NCBI GenBank assembly: GCA_049724395.1
Contig: JAUGWO010000198.1
Location: forward strand, 1-64,000
Reading direction: 5' to 3'
Source of the DNA: Spongospora subterranea f. sp. subterranea
Lineage: Eukaryota > Endomyxa: Phytomyxea > Phytomyxea > Plasmodiophorida
DNA: 64,000 nt
Each line of letters starts with the position of its first letter. Within the stretch, counting starts at the first letter, position 1. The notes beneath the pieces are model-generated. The model was not told the DNA's origin, ran no database searches, and was given only the letters and a program-made list of their open reading frames with translations. Position numbers and translations under genes: made by a program. Positions 44,353 to 58,844 of this stretch are shown in pieces.

Positions 44353-44938
44353 AGTTGACGCAGATCGGTACGTTTGTTATCAAAAATCCTCTCAGATTTC
44401 CAAATTGCATCACAGCAGCTCCCACGCTTTATCAGAAGAAGAATGCCTTACCGAAACAATAACGACGAATGCAGCCAAGCGATCATCCAAAAAAAATGTC
44501 AAAAAGCGCGATGCAACAGATCTGTCAGATTTCTGATCAGGAAATTCTTGGTAAATGCATTTATCATATATGGTCAAAGCTTACGCCTTCGTGGTCTTTC
44601 AGACGACATATTCTCCAATTAATTCAACATATTATTTCCATATATTTTTCCAAGTTTTTATCGATATCTTCCTGATGTTTTCAGGAACATATCGTAATCT
44701 TGTAATCACAGCAATACAGTTTCTTTGTCCATCGCGATACTATGAAGAATGTGATACGCATTGCGAATAGGGCCAGTCTAATACTGTACATGTCAAATTC
44801 GTACTCCAATCTTGTTCGGAGTACATTGTTGAATTGTTAAGGGGAACTCCCCGGTGGAGTTTGTCAAAGTCACCTTGACGGCGGAGTTCCGTCCGTAGCT
44901 CTGTTGAATATTGTGACGCCAATCTGAACATGGGCGCC
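44353..44938. other. Intergenic region, possibly 3' exons of the preceding gene
   Basis: A Lys- and Ser-rich frame continues to 44536 (KSSQISKLHHSSSHALSEEE, KKNVKKRDATDLSDF). With a strong donor gtacgt at about 44369 it could be an alternative last exon. The remainder up to the next ATG at 44939 contains no convincing coding sequence. Two copies of cggagttccg/gggagttccc-like words lie near 44845-44890. Confidence 0.35.
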
Positions 44939-46099
44939 ATGTCAGATATTAGGTGGTGCGCCCATCCGGTTCACAAGAAGGTGAAAGTGGCACGATGGAT
45001 GGGGTTTCGGCAAGTCGCTCTAGGATCGTATGCGCAGAAGGTCGACCATCACCAATTTCCTGGGTGATGCCCTGATGGTTAAGCTTGTTCCCGCAACAGG
45101 CTAATGTTGTCGAGACCTGGCAGATGCAGCAATCACCTGACCAGCCTGCCAAACAACTGTCACAATGCCATGTACCAGGGCAGGTAATGGACATGTTTTG
45201 TACAGCAGACGGGATTATCGCCAGCGGTCTCGACACCGGTTCTGTAGTCGTTATGCAAGGCGCTGATAGGCCACTTCACATTCTCGCCTCAATTGCTTCA
45301 CATTCCAGTCTGCGTCGACGTTTCTGGATTAAAACCATTTTTCCAATACTCCCTACAGGTGCTGTGACAGCCATTTCCGGATTCGACCGTCGTCTTGATT
45401 CCGGTCTGGCCAGCGTGGCTGAAAATGGGAAGATATCAATTGCGTCTTTGGAAACTTCCTCAATTAGCTACCAATCATCAGTGAGCTGTGGATCTCTCCG
45501 TGCACTCTCCTTCTTAACTCCAACCACAATGATAACCGGAGGTATGTCTCGTCGCCTATTACTCGTCGACAATCGCAGCCCAACTCCAGCTCTGACGTAA
45601 GTACCCGTTTTTTCAATGAAATCACAATAGTAATTGCCACTAGATCTCAGACTTGTGAATCCGAGATTCTTTCGCTGTGTGCAATGCCCGATTCATCCTT
45701 GATCGTTGGTGGATTTCTGGATGGAACAATCAGTGTTTGGGATCTACGTCGAACCAAAGACCCGGCCATTGACCAGCTCCTTGTTCTTGGTCGTCATTCT
45801 GTCGCATCTGCCGTTTGGTCTGCAATAATTGTGCTGAACTTGTGACCGAGTCCTTACAGTTCGTGTGCAGGTCGTTAACGCCGGTATTGGCGCGTAGCCC
45901 AATGATGTTTTCTTGCGGTCAAGATGGCTTGCTGGCGCTGAGCGATATTCGCGCCAAATTGGACGGCAATGAATCCATAGAGGAATTCTCTTTGGAAGTA
46001 ACAGTTCCGTTGAATTCAGTCGACTTGCGGCCCGATTCCGTGCAGGATCTGGTCATGGCGGCTGATAACTGCAGTCTTGTACAGGTTCATCTACCATAA
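44939..46099 (+). CDS. NUP43: WD40 nucleoporin, NUP43-like
   Basis: The start is MSDIRWCAHPVHKKVKVARW at 44939. Introns at 45041-45099 (59 bp), about 45315-45360 (46-48 bp) and after ALT at about 45600 are needed to join the exons; one more is likely near 45820-45880. The product has the WD40 pattern of NUP43, a beta-propeller of the nuclear-pore Y complex (Nup107-160). AISGFDRRLDSGLASVAENG begins one blade; RALSFLTPTTMITGGMSRRL matches the human 'HAVTFLRTPEILT' blade; LIVGGFLDGTISVWDLR and MFSCGQDGLLALSDIR are further blades. The last segment VPLNSVDLRPDSVQDLVMAA corresponds to the NUP43 C-terminus. WD40 proteins are hard to assign by eye, so another propeller is possible. It converges on TOR, with 323 bp between stops. 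Confidence 0.65.
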
Positions 46100-46422
46100 A
46101 CTATCTTACACCAATGTGGTTAATGCTAAACCGTCTGGGTTCAATTTTCTATTGGTTTGATCTTTTTCATGACTTGCAAGGACATCGACGCTGTGTTTTC
46201 AAACAGGTTTCCATTCTAAAATCGGCCGTGTCATTGTGACCTTAAACGCCATACGTCCATTGACCAGAACGCGCATTTGCAAACATCCGTATATGATCTG
46301 AGGTTGTTTCAGTTTTGGAAGTTAAGATGCACTCAACAACTGAGAAAATTCATGTCCATTTGAATTTTTACGACAATAAATAATCTATTAGTGAATGAAT
46401 CTGAGGGTAAAAAGTTGGACCC

Positions 46423-49400
46423 TCACCAAAACGGGCACCAACCGATATAGCATTGGCAGAGGTTCTCGTGCGACATTGCTTGCTGAATCAAACGATGAAC
46501 CTGCGCGGGGACATTCTGAACCACCATGAAAATCATCAAAAAAATCAAGAAAAAAAAACATTCTTCAGGAAATTACAAGAGTTTCCGAGGCAAAATCCTT
46601 TCCGGTCAACTTGTTTCGAACACGTTCGATAACGGAGAGCGCGCGTTCGTTCAACACATCGGGTTCAACGTCCTGAACCTCGACACCTCTTACAGATGCA
46701 TTTAATGGGAATGATGATCCTTTCATTGCAGTTCAACAACAATTCATGGCACGTAAAGGAGTAAATCACCTGAAACGAAGGCGGCAGTTTCGTCATCGAC
46801 TTCGTCGCTTCCCAACCGAACTGACCATGTGCTTTCATTGGGTTGGGATACCTGCGGCTTGAGAAGACGCCAGTTAATCAATGGATCATGGACAAAAGCC
46901 TACGAAGTCTTTAACGACAAATTATTAGCAGTTTGACCCGAAACGAAGTACCTCAAGAACTGCCATCAAACTGTCTTTTTGCTCCCGTAACACGTGCATT
47001 ACTAGCTGACAAGTGGAGCGGAAATTACCTTCAACCCCGGAAACCTCCATGGCGTTGATTAGCATGCGGGTCAGACGGAAAGGGACCTTTTCCGGGAACT
47101 GCCAAAAAAGAAGTCAGGCCCGAAAATTCAGTAACGGTGACGATAAACATGAAACTGTCAGAAGCGCTTTTGAAAAGTACAGCAATGAGTGCCTTGAAAA
47201 GCATAGCAAAAATAAGAAGAAACCGTTCTTAGCAAACTATTACCTTCTCCCTCATCATCGCGACCTCAAAACAGTCTCCAAAGTCAATATGAATGATTTT
47301 TCCGGTGACTCGATCGATCATTAAATTGCAAGGGTGGCGATCACCTAAACCTAGGACATAGCCGACCATGGACGCAACGCCTAGGGCACGCGTGAAGTTC
47401 GTTCTTCGGTCAAGCCACGCTGTTCCAAAGGTTTAATTTACAGAGATCAAGATTTAGCAATGTCAGTCCTACTTTCAGAATTGCGAGATTTCAACCAAAG
47501 AATATTGTGCAAATCCATTCCAGAAGTGTTCGCCAAGGCGTATTCGAACACCTGTTGCCCATAATCAAAAAAGAGCGCGAAGCAAAAGTCATGTAAAACA
47601 CTGATTTGAATTGCAAAATATGAACCATCGACGGAAAAGGGAACAACAGCATTCATGCACAAACTTCAATTTTTTGCATGAGAGTGAGCTTGGAGTAATC
47701 TGGCGCCATCTGGGTCATGAGCCGGTGTTCGATATTGAGAAGGAACTTCCTAGAATCTCGGTATTCTTTTACAAGAGAATGGATCGTGTCGCAATTGGGA
47801 AGCCACTCAATTAGGCCGGAATTGGGGGCCAGCGGAATCACGGAATACCTTGAAACACTTGAACCGCTGAGGTTTAAAATGGTTCAATGCCATACCTTTT
47901 GATATCAAGATCACGGGTCGACGTCCGTCTATCAGTCCTTAGCATGATGTTGACAAGACCGAACAGCTGCATGACACGTTCATCTTGCCTTAGGTCTTCA
48001 TGACCCTTCAACAGGAACGCGTAACTTCTACCATCTGACCCATATATAGTTAACTTCCTGTTGATAGAAATGGAATAGATCAGAATAATAAACCCAGCAC
48101 AGTACAAAAAGGACACCTGGGACGCTGTTTGCTTTCGATGATTTTCAAAACAGGAGCGAAACTGACGATGTTGATAACGTTGTTTCCGGGATGATTGACA
48201 TTGTGGTAGGTGCCAGGGACGGCCAAACATAGGTCACGCGCTGCCAATAGAAGCGGCGATGACCGATGTAATTCAAGGTCCGACATTGACGTCATCTGCT
48301 TCGATATGCGTCGGAAAATGTGACAATACCTGAGATATGGTTCAACTGATTCAAGATAGTGATAATTTAGGTGATTGATACAGTTCCCATGCGGCACTGA
48401 GATCGGCTTCGTTGCCGCTCCTTGTGTACGCAGTACACCATCCATACGCCTCCTGAAGATCCCGACCAAACTGTTGCTGAAGAAATAGGGTGTGAAAAGT
48501 TTGCAATGAAAAATTTACATCAGAATTTTCACGAGGGAAAACAGAAAATGCTGAATACTAAACAAAAAATGTTAGAATAAAACAAGATATATACATGAAA
48601 TGAGACTTCGCTCATGGTTTTGGGACCATCCGCCATCATTTTATGGAGAGGAACAACAATCGCCAACATGGCTGGTATGTTCTTTGCTCCAAAATATAGC
48701 CGAGAAGCTTCCTCAAGACCCTACACCGGGTTAGCAAATAGTACCACTCATGGTCTGGAACAACCGCATACGCAATGCCACATTTCTCGCCATAGAATCG
48801 CCACCCTTATTAACTCCTGAGAAACTAGCAGAGCCTGCAAGCAGGAGTCAGATCAAGACTCAGGGTTATGCAGTTCCACATTGATGTTTAGAACAAAGCT
48901 CGGAAAGTACCGACTGAAACGTCATTGATGGCAAAAATATGAAAATTCAAAACCACTATACAATCAACTGCATGCATACCTGCTCTACAAGAATAGCCGA
49001 ATGGTGACGCATATCATCTAGAACCTCTTTGGCGCTTGTACTTCTATCCTCCGTTGTCGACTTTGATGCAACCTGGATTGCAGGATTTACAAACGGCAAT
49101 GAAGGGTAAGAAAGATTGGGAGTTAGGCACCGTTAATGGATAGATTAGCGCCTGAGGATGATGACGGCCGATACGACACAGAAGGCTGTGTATCAGATCC
49201 CGGATGGCTGCAGTCGATGTATGAATCCGGGCGATAATTTGGGGAATAACCTCAAAACGAGTGTCAGCGACGTTGCACTCAAACGGCAAGCAAGAATGGA
49301 AAAAACCGTAAGCAATTAATCAGGAAATCCTCGAAATAGTAGAAAAAAACATAACGGAAGTTTTGTAATAAAAATTGGCGTTACCGGGATCCATATCTCC

Positions 49401-52400
49401 ACTGGAGAGGTTTCCATGCCCTGTCTCAGTGCTGCAGTACATTCTGGAATCGCTCCGAATCGGAAGACCAGGTCAAGAAGAACGCGAAGAGAGTTCTGTA
49501 AGGCTGCGTGCCCACCATCTAACGATAAGACACGAAAGAATCTGTTCGCGACATCTTAAAAGCGAAGTAACATTGTAAAAGGCAGAGGCCGAGAACCAAA
49601 CATTGAACATTTGACAGAGAGAGCAAAGAAATACTAGATAAGTGACAGACACCAATTATTGTCGGAAAAAACTGACCCGTCAATGGCGGCAATGATATGA
49701 TGTGAAGAATTAGACGTAGACAAGCATAGGCCATAATTGAACAAGGCGAATGACTGCCATGCTTTAAAGCTCTTTGCACCATCTAAATAGAAACGAGGGA
49801 TTAGACAGTTGATATTGACAAAATTCGGAGTACAAGTCTGTAATGTATATAACATGAGTCTACTGAGTACGCGATTATATTCAAATTAGACAGAACAAGC
49901 TGCTGACAGAATTATACATTTTTCTGACTGACCATTGAGAGTTGCTTTCCGGTGAAGGGACATGATTTCGTCAGTGTTTTTGGAGGGCTACAAGCGGCAG
50001 TCAAGATACATCAAAAAACAAAGGAGTGGTTGAGACAATCATACATCAGTACAAGAGACTTGAATCCACAAGGCCAATTTGCGATGAGCTTTGCTTGAAA
50101 GTTTACAACCATTCTTCTCGTAAGATTCAGGAATCACGCTAATAAAATCGCGTAAACCAGCGATGGCTGATTGATGTTCGCCGCTCGCCCAGATGTGTTT
50201 ACACATGGCAAACCTGAAATATTATAAGCACACAGTCGCATTTAAGAAATAGTGGCACACCACGGAAGAGATAAAAATTGTGGTCAAGATGTTAACAAAT
50301 GACGAACTCATTCATACTTGGTAAATGGATCTTTTTGATCTAGAGATTGAATTGCACGCAAAGAAACACCAAGAAGAGGAGGCGAAGATTTCCGACAGAG
50401 AGACGCAAATTTCAATCGAGTGGTCGTCTAAGAAGAAAAATGAGATACAGAGGCGGCAATGAAGAAGCCGACAAACATCTGCAGAAGAATCCAGAACAAG
50501 GGCCCGAACTGCCAACAGCGATTGCCATACGTCAACGTCGGTTTGACAGCCATATAATCGCGTTGTCCACATTGACTGTAACATTTCGCGTCGTGCACCG
50601 TTGGTCGTTTGGCGATATTCAATCACTTCTTCCAACTAAAGACAGTCATTGCATACAAACTCTTAAAAAGGCGATAATGAGAACGCAGGAAGAAAATAAA
50701 ATAAATAAAAATTCAACTGCCACCAAAACCATTTTTCATCAACAAACCTCTGCAAGTTGTTGTAAACGAACAATGACCGAATAAGCGCGGCGATATCCTT
50801 TACCAACGAGGGCCCCAATCGCAGAGCTCTGCGCCGTTCGATCCATGTCAATATATTCACGCGCCTCATCATATTGGCCATGGTGCACTGCCAGCAACGC
50901 CCGGAAGAATGCACTTTCCAAATGCTATACAACAATAATAAAACTGTGCTAAGAGGGAGTAAAAAAAATTCAAAGCCCGAACAACCTGGGGATTCCCATT
51001 GTGATGTTGATGAAATGTGCTCGATCCAGGATTTGTGCCACCAGTGTCATCAGTTGCATCCATTCCTTCGATAAACATATTAATATCTGACCAGTTTCCC
51101 AAGTGACATGACGCCTGGAAGAGAAACAATTAGAGAGAAACATCCTAAATCATCCCTCGAATGAAAACACGTACAATTGCGCCCAGATGTGCCATGCGCT
51201 GGCGAACAGACACGTCATGGTCCAGAGTCCGAGGCCACCAAACATCCACGATTAAGTTTTGCAAGCGGTCCCATTCGCACAGAGCCTATTATGATCGAAA
51301 CTATCAACGCCCATTTTTCGGCAAAATTGAGAGACGGTTTCGAGCAAAGAGCAAACATTCGAAGGATTGTTGGCATCACAAGATCAACCATACAGGACAA
51401 TAAAAAGGCAATTACGGAAACCATTTTGCGACAACTTGACATAATAGCATTTTACAATCGTGTTTTGGAGACAAACGGAGGAAATACACATAAACTGAAC
51501 TAACGCTGAGGCAGCGCATTCGTCCTAGTGCAATATCGGGATTAACAGGGTCCGAAAGTTGTTTCCTTTCATAAGCATGGAGGGCGTCGCCCCATCGATG
51601 AAGCTTCTCGTACCACTCTTCGCGTAATCCGGCATCAACTTTGTCACTGATGGCACGACCATACTCAAGAATACCAACTGTCAAGGGATGGTTTGAATTT
51701 AATTATGCAATAAAGTAGCGAGAGAAAGATGCATTACCGGCAGCCTCAGGCTGTTGAAGTTGATTGTTGATTGCAATCAAAGCCTCAATTGATGATGTAG
51801 TTGCAGTGGCGTTGGCTCGAAATTCGCATTCTTTATAATGCAAGGCCTGAGGTTTTGAGGTCATCACCAAAAGACAATACAAAAGTCATGAAATAGGTTA
51901 ATAACTTGACACAGGAAGAACTTAAAACCTATGCCCAGAAGTGGATCCCAGATGCCAAAAACACAACCGAACTTTGTCAAAACAGTGCCTGAAAGAATAC
52001 CTTCGCAAGAGCGTGGCATCTCGTGGCAAGCTCGGACAAAAAATTGATCGAAACTGGAAGAGCATTGCCGTCGTGTTCCATAAACTCGGCCTAAATCAAA
52101 TTCACCATATGAACAATTGTTTCATTGCGCATACAACAAACCAGATTCAAGAGCGTTTGAAGAAATTGAGGGGGCGCGGTTGGAGATGTAAATGCTAAGC
52201 AAACATGAGTCAAATCACGGTTTTGGGACAAAAAATCGTAACTAAAGAATTGAATGGCTTTGGCGGAAAATGCATATTAAACAGTGGAAGAAAACCCTAC
52301 CAATTTCTAGAGCCTTCAAAAAATCGTCTTGATATTGGTCGTAGAGTTCATTCCAGCACGAGACAAAAGCGACGTTGAACCTAAGACAAATATCATTGAA

Positions 52401-55400
52401 ATTAGGGGTACAAAACGTGTTCCGATAGTTACAATTCTTGAGCCAAAGGACGATATTTTTGGGCCAAAGCAGAACAGGAGCGTAGTGCCGGACTTGGTGA
52501 CTCTTTCAGTAATTCAATAGCCAATCGTCGCAGCCATTCAACCCAATCGTCCCGTGATGAGCGCTGAGATGCTTCCCATGCCTAATGGAAAGTCAAACCT
52601 GTTTCTTACCTGTCCAAAGCAAAGCGGATATATCAAAAATGGAAATGAGAAGCCGCATCAAAGTATTTTCAAAAAGAAACAGGGACTGTAGCATTGATAA
52701 CCTTTTTAAGATTGGACTGGGACACATGGAGCTTTTTGATTTGCATGGACCAGTCTTGGGCCCCAGATGAGGTGCTTAAAGGGGGAGACGTTTTCCGAAA
52801 TTGCAAAACGCGACGAAGAATCTACAAAAGTTGATCCCACCGATGAAGGGTACAACACGGCGTTCAAAAGAGTTAAGTATCTTGCTGATTGAAGATTGTG
52901 TTTAGCTAAAACTTTGCTAATCTGGATGAAATAGCAATCAGGCACAGCAGGTAAAAAAGTTATCAAGGCAAAATACAAGGGGAACGAATATTGTGAAGTC
53001 TTTTCCCAGCTGAATCAGCAACGAGCAGAGCAGATCAAGAATTGCTGAGCGTAAATCATTTGGAGTTTTCTCGAAATTCAGAATCCGGACTAATGGGTGA
53101 ATAATTCGTGACGCGTAACAACTCTGAGGACAAAAAGTGGACAATAAGTTACACGAACCTGGCATAACACAATGATGACTACTTGAACAGATGACAGCAA
53201 CAAAACAAAACATAAGTAGCTCCGAGGCAAGTAAAAAAGACGGGAGAAAAACAAGCAAGATGAGATGAACAACATACAAGCTGATTAAGTGGGGTATTCA
53301 CTAATGCGGCCAATGCGTTAATACTCTGCAACCGAACGGCGGTAGGGATCTCGGCTTCTCCGACGAGCTTGGTCAATGCAGGGATTACCAAGAAAAAATA
53401 ATCGTTAAGGTTGGGAGCCAACACTTGAACAGCATGAATACAATGCATAATGTGGGGGAGAGATATCTGGGAATGATAATGCAGGCCGTCGATGAGGTGC
53501 GGAAGAACATCAGGAATGAAAACCTAGAGTAGACATGTAAATTAATCAAAATACATGAAAGACCTACTTAAATCAAAAATAAATATAGTTATTAACGGAG
53601 CCATGGAATACACTTTGCAGAGATGTATTTTGATATTACGATAACATCGTTGAGTTTCGAAACAAAAAATCTAGCAAGATGGGGCCGAACGACAGGATAA
53701 GGGACGTAAAATACCGAAAACGGTTGGACCCCAAACCTTAAATTCATCTTTCAACGCGAGTGATATTTCTTCAATCAATGACAGGATCGGCTGATGGAAT
53801 GCCGGCTATTATTTGAAAGTAAGAACCAACAGTGCAACAAAAAACAATTGGAACCTCTTTCCAGTAGTCATAGATAACTTGAAAAATTGGTTCCAGATAG
53901 TTTCGTATATGTTGTTGAACAATGACGACTAGCGCACCTGAATTCCCCATTTATAAACTGTAAATCATGGCACAAATGACAATGCCTACATATCTGTTGA
54001 AAAAGGGATTCACGCATGGCATCATCAGTTGAAGATCGCAAGACGGCCAAGAATGGTGGGACAATCTGCGAAAGAAATGGAACGCCTTGAAGACCAAGAG
54101 ATTTGAATATGAACATGACTGCTTGGACAACCTGAAACATGGATTTTTTTCAGAAAACGAAGGAGAGAAGCAAACGAAACAAGTGAAGGAACGAGTAATC
54201 AATTCCAGAAAAAAAAGAAAAACACGGATATTTTAAGAGTCGAATCAGAGTATGGGACGCATAACCATAGAGTGATGTTGTGATAGACTAGGATTGCACA
54301 AGATTCGCATCAGTGCCTCGATTGCCATTGTGGGATAGTAATCATCGCTAGAAGACAGAACCTCTTGCAGCACCGGGGCATCGCTCTGACGGTAAAAGAA
54401 TAAGTGAGTTAAGTAGAATGAATCACGACCGTAGAGAATGGAAAAAGAAACCAGCGAAAACCATACATCAGCGACTTCATCCGATGTAGGTGTGTACTGC
54501 GGAATCTGATTTTGTGCATGAGTAAAGGGATCTAGAGCACCCAACATGCCGACAACACGTAGAGCTTCATGTCTGGTGGCAAGCAATCCTTCGTCCGTTT
54601 TAAGACAGTCCAAAAGGGTCGGCCTGAAACGTTGGAATAAATAATGTGCATAAACCATATGTGCAAAAGGAAAAGAGTGCGGCATTAGGAAGCAACAATA
54701 CGAGAATAGTGACTAGATGAGAAATCCTTACATTAATTGTTTGTAGGTGAGATAAGGCTGAATAACGGAGCCAGTGCTGAGGATTAGCTGACCCAGCGTG
54801 CGAAGTGCCACCTCACGCTTCAACATAGACGATCGGTCACGTAATGTATCGACAATCATGGGAAGAAGAAGTTCCAAATACTGAAAAAATGAGTCATAAG
54901 GAAGAGGAGGAGCCAAATAAAACAGTATCAAACGGACTTGTTGCATATTGGGACCACCGACAGCCGCAAGTTTCCCCAACGTGGCCAGAACGCACGATGC
55001 CACCCCAGGGTCCGGGTCCTAAAATCATCAAAAGACCAGTTAGCCTATCAACTACTGCGGCGAATATGACACGCTCACAGATCAAAGATTTTGACATGCT
55101 AATCGATAAAACAAAAAGAGACATTAACAAGACGTTAACGAAAACGGATTCAACTAGTGTACAAACCTGCAACTTCGGGACAAGAACTTGTAATACAGGT
55201 GAGACGTATGGGGCAATCAACTGCTGAGAAGCTGTGATAAGATGACCTAATAGCGTGCAACTCTCCTCTCGAAATCGTCCATCATGTGAAAGCTGCGTTT
55301 CCATCAATAGCTGGATCAACGTCTTCCGTAACGATGGCATAACATAAGCCGGATTTCTAAGAGCAAGCCTTCCAATCACGGATATGGATTTACATCGAAT

Positions 55401-57999
55401 CGCAAACACCTGAATGAAAAACAGAACGAAAAGTTACAACAAATATCCTCATGCAAAACAAAAAACTCTGGCAGAATTGAAGAAAATAGCGAACTGGAAA
55501 GGAATTTGAGGAACCTCATCATTCAGCGCGACAAATAATGACTGCAGAGTCTCTGATTGGGCCAAGTATCGATCGAAGGGAGGAAATAGATTGCTAAGAA
55601 CTGTCAGGCGAACTTCAGGAGCTGGATCCGCAATGCCGACTCGCAAAAGACGCTCCACAAGGCCGGCGACAGTCAAAACCTGCTGCCGTGAAATTGGCTC
55701 TGAAGGCGAATCCAAATAGCGAAGGCTGAGTCGGGCGCACGTGAGACAGGCTTCTTGACGCACGACCGGCAAATCATGTCCCAGATAGTCAACAAGAACG
55801 TCACGCAAAAACGGGAAAAGATCCACATCCTGGATGGAGCACATCAGCACTTTGAAAAAACGAAAGAATCTGGCAACGGAAAAGGGCTGAAGTTGACAGG
55901 ACACGGACAGGAACAACAGCAAATATGTACAACGTTAGACCAAATTTCTGAATAAAACGAACTAATATAACATAAATATTGCAAAATACAGCCAAATGAA
56001 TGATGAGGGATAATCGGGTACCGTGAGATTAAAAGTGCCTAATGTTTGGAGAGCAAGCGATATAAGTTCAGGAGAAGGGGGACTGACTGTGGTGCCTAGA
56101 TGTTCAACTGGGGCGTCTGAAAAAACATGAATTAGGGCCATTTACAGCAGCTAGACACGCTGCACACCGATCTGCTCGAAAATGCTGGGCAGATTATAAA
56201 GACTTGGACTTCGACGGACCTGAAATTTGGAACTAGAGTTGCTGATAGGATCCGCCACCAATATAGAACGCAGGCAGACCATCAGTCTTGATTGAACTGA
56301 GGTTAAAAGCTGCAACAATTGTAGATTAACAGAATGCTGAATGTAGACTTAGACAACAACGCTTTAAACAATAACTGCTCAACAAACAAAAAGAGCATTG
56401 AAACCCTTTGATTGAATTAAAAGATCTGAAGGACCTCGGCAAAACAACTCTGTAGCTTAGGTGTAAACACTCAACAAAGACTCAAAGATCACACCTGAGG
56501 TATATATTCCACTAAACTCGCCAAAGCTTCCACCAAAGCTGTACATAGTCCAGAACGAAATGCCAGTTCAATTATATCACCGTCGGAACCAGAAACGAAG
56601 GGAAGCAGTTCTGTGCCGACGGCAGCAGCAATAGACCCGAGGCAGGTTAACGAAGACAGAGACAAATGTGAACGGCGTTGAACCTTTGGATTTAAAGCAG
56701 CCTGCACATGATTAGCATAGAAGACCATTGCCACTAAGGTACACATTACCCGAATCAACGAAACAATGGCAGGAAGACGTGGAAGTATGCGTTCCTTGAC
56801 GTGCAATGCAACTTCACCTAATGCAACGAATGCTAAATCTCGGACGTTAGATTGAGCGCTAGATGAGCTAGGCGCAGGGGAATCTAGAAACAGCAGTTTG
56901 AGTAAACACCTACCGAGAACTAAACGGAAATACTTTGAAGGGTTTCGATGATATGATCCAAAGCGGGATCCATGTACGCTCGAACGAACGCGTCGGGACA
57001 GAAACGTGCCAAAAGAGGAAGCGCGGTAATGACGGCTTCACGAATCAGCGACGACCGATGGTCCCGGAAGGATAGAATGATGTCACACGACTGAAAACAA
57101 GCCATCGAAAGTTAAACACCACGACTTTTTATACGGACACAAACAATTCACGAGGGCACTGAAAGTTGGAAGAAGAAGAAAGTTTCTGATTACAAAACGC
57201 AGTTTACCTCTTTGAAACGAGCGATCATGAACTCATCCTGAATAGATAAGAGCTCGTGAACTATAAGTAAGCTGCCATGTATTGTATCAGCATGGGTGAC
57301 GACCAGCCCCTTTTTGGCTTCGTCCCAGACGCGAGCGTACCACTGAACACGCCAACGACTACCACGCCGGCCAATAACTTGTAGTGTAGAGCGTAATGCG
57401 AGAACCGCTGCCAGACGAATATTCTTCAAAGGATCTTGCAGCGCAACCCAGATATGATTCATGAATGTTGACACATGCTGGTTGAATAAAGTAGGGACAT
57501 TATCAGCCAGTTGTTTAAGAACCAGAACAGCCGCCAGACGACGGTGTTCGTAACGATCCCCTTCGAGCCATTCCAGGGCACGTTTAACCTCGAATTCCAC
57601 GAAATCTGGCGTCAAGGTGCCCCCGGCTCGAGCAAGATGGCCTAAAGCAGCAGACGCCATGTCTAGTATCATCGGATCAGAACTGGAGATGACCATTCGC
57701 AGATAATTGGCAAATCGAATAATCTTTGTCTCGTTTTCTTCATATTGAACGTCGATGAGATTATCAATAACGGTGATGCCGCAGATCTTGTCACTACTTG
57801 ATGAAGAATTCACAAGATCAAAAATACGCCGATTGAGGTCGTTCATGAACCTAGTGAATGATTCGGCGGTGCGTTCGCGCGACTCCCGCGAAACCATTCG
57901 GCGAAGGGGTTCAACATCGCCCGGGTTGGAGCAAAGCCGCGACAATATTGTGTCCAGCTGTTGATTTTGCTGGGCAGTGGCGACCGTATGTCGTTCCAT
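46423..57999 (-). CDS. TOR: Target of rapamycin (TOR) kinase
   Basis: A gene of about 11.6 kb with more than 20 short-intron exons. TOR is the PI3K-related Ser/Thr kinase of TORC1/TORC2 that couples nutrients to growth. The N-terminus (57190-57999) begins [20 protein letters not shown] and has the typical TOR HEAT segment [20 protein letters not shown], then [18 protein letters not shown] repeats continue to about 52.9 kb and the FAT region to about 49 kb. The FRB domain at about 48.4-48.8 kb reads [20 protein letters not shown] and [20 protein letters not shown]. In the kinase domain [20 protein letters not shown] holds the ATP-binding Lys, and [14 protein letters not shown] and [13 protein letters not shown] hold the catalytic Asp residues. 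The FATC ends exactly with [12 protein letters not shown] and the stop at 46423. The frame stays open upstream to 58125, giving 42 extra residues, but the chosen Met better fits other TORs. Individual exon borders in the HEAT region were not all resolved. Confidence 0.95.
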
Positions 58000-58125
58000 T
58001 GATGATAACCCTGAAGGGCAAGCCTCAGAGGCTTCAGCAGATGCACCTCCTCGATCCACGGCACATACTAAGGGAAACGGAGTTAATTTGGTGCAGTCTG
58101 CACTGCTGCAATCCCATGCAGTCAT

Positions 58126-58844
58126 GGGGTCAGCGGTCTACCGCGGTTTAGTTATTACGTTAATATCGATTGTGTAGGTTAGACTGCGATTCTACATCAT
58201 GGGTGAAAGTAACCCTGGTCAGAAAGGTAACAGTTGCACAGAAATACCGATAACTCTGAAGATAACGAAACGACCGGCCACAAATGCTATCCACCATCAG
58301 TTTCTATTAAGCAGAAATCCATGTCTTACACCTGAACCTTGCAAATAACTACTACGAGTATATTACATACTTGGATAATGATTTGTGTCAAGTTGTGTAA
58401 TGCACCTGGATCGAAGTGGCAATTATTCACTTGTTTATCACTCAAAATTGTAGACTGTATAGCTCTTTCAGCATTATCACTGAACATTCGATCAAGCATT
58501 ATTTGCTATATGCAAGATGACTGCATCCTAGCTAAAACATAAATCAGATTTATTACTCCTACTTTTTTAACTTGCAATAGATTTACGGAACAACCGACGA
58601 ATACCATTCGACCAACGGAGGAAGATCCTGACGGTGCTTGCAGAGTGTTCTAACGCACAATTGCACCGCTCAAATGGAGTTAAAATTTGATTTTGGGAAT
58701 ATCGTATGCGGCTAACATGTCTTGCTTGCACGACAGGATACCAAAGAGAGCGGAAAAGCATGAATCGGTAGCGGATAAGTCCCGATAATGAAATCGCGTT
58801 GGGCAACTTAAAAAAATCTGTTTGAGATAGGGAATAGGCCTGGA
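58126..58844. other. Intergenic region between the F-box/LRR gene and TOR
   Basis: No gene is seen. A minus-strand frame at 58567-58863 runs into the end of the F-box/LRR gene and has no domain. TOR lies downstream on the same strand, so its promoter should be in this 720-bp stretch. No clear TATA box was found. Confidence 0.4.

Noticed and set aside
50347-50784. Plus-strand 145-residue ORF within the TOR gene
   Set aside because: It overlaps TOR exons and introns on the opposite strand and has no domain; basic composition arises from A-rich introns.
54844-55227. Plus-strand ORF within the TOR HEAT region
   Set aside because: Antisense shadow of HEAT-repeat exons that are conserved on the minus strand.
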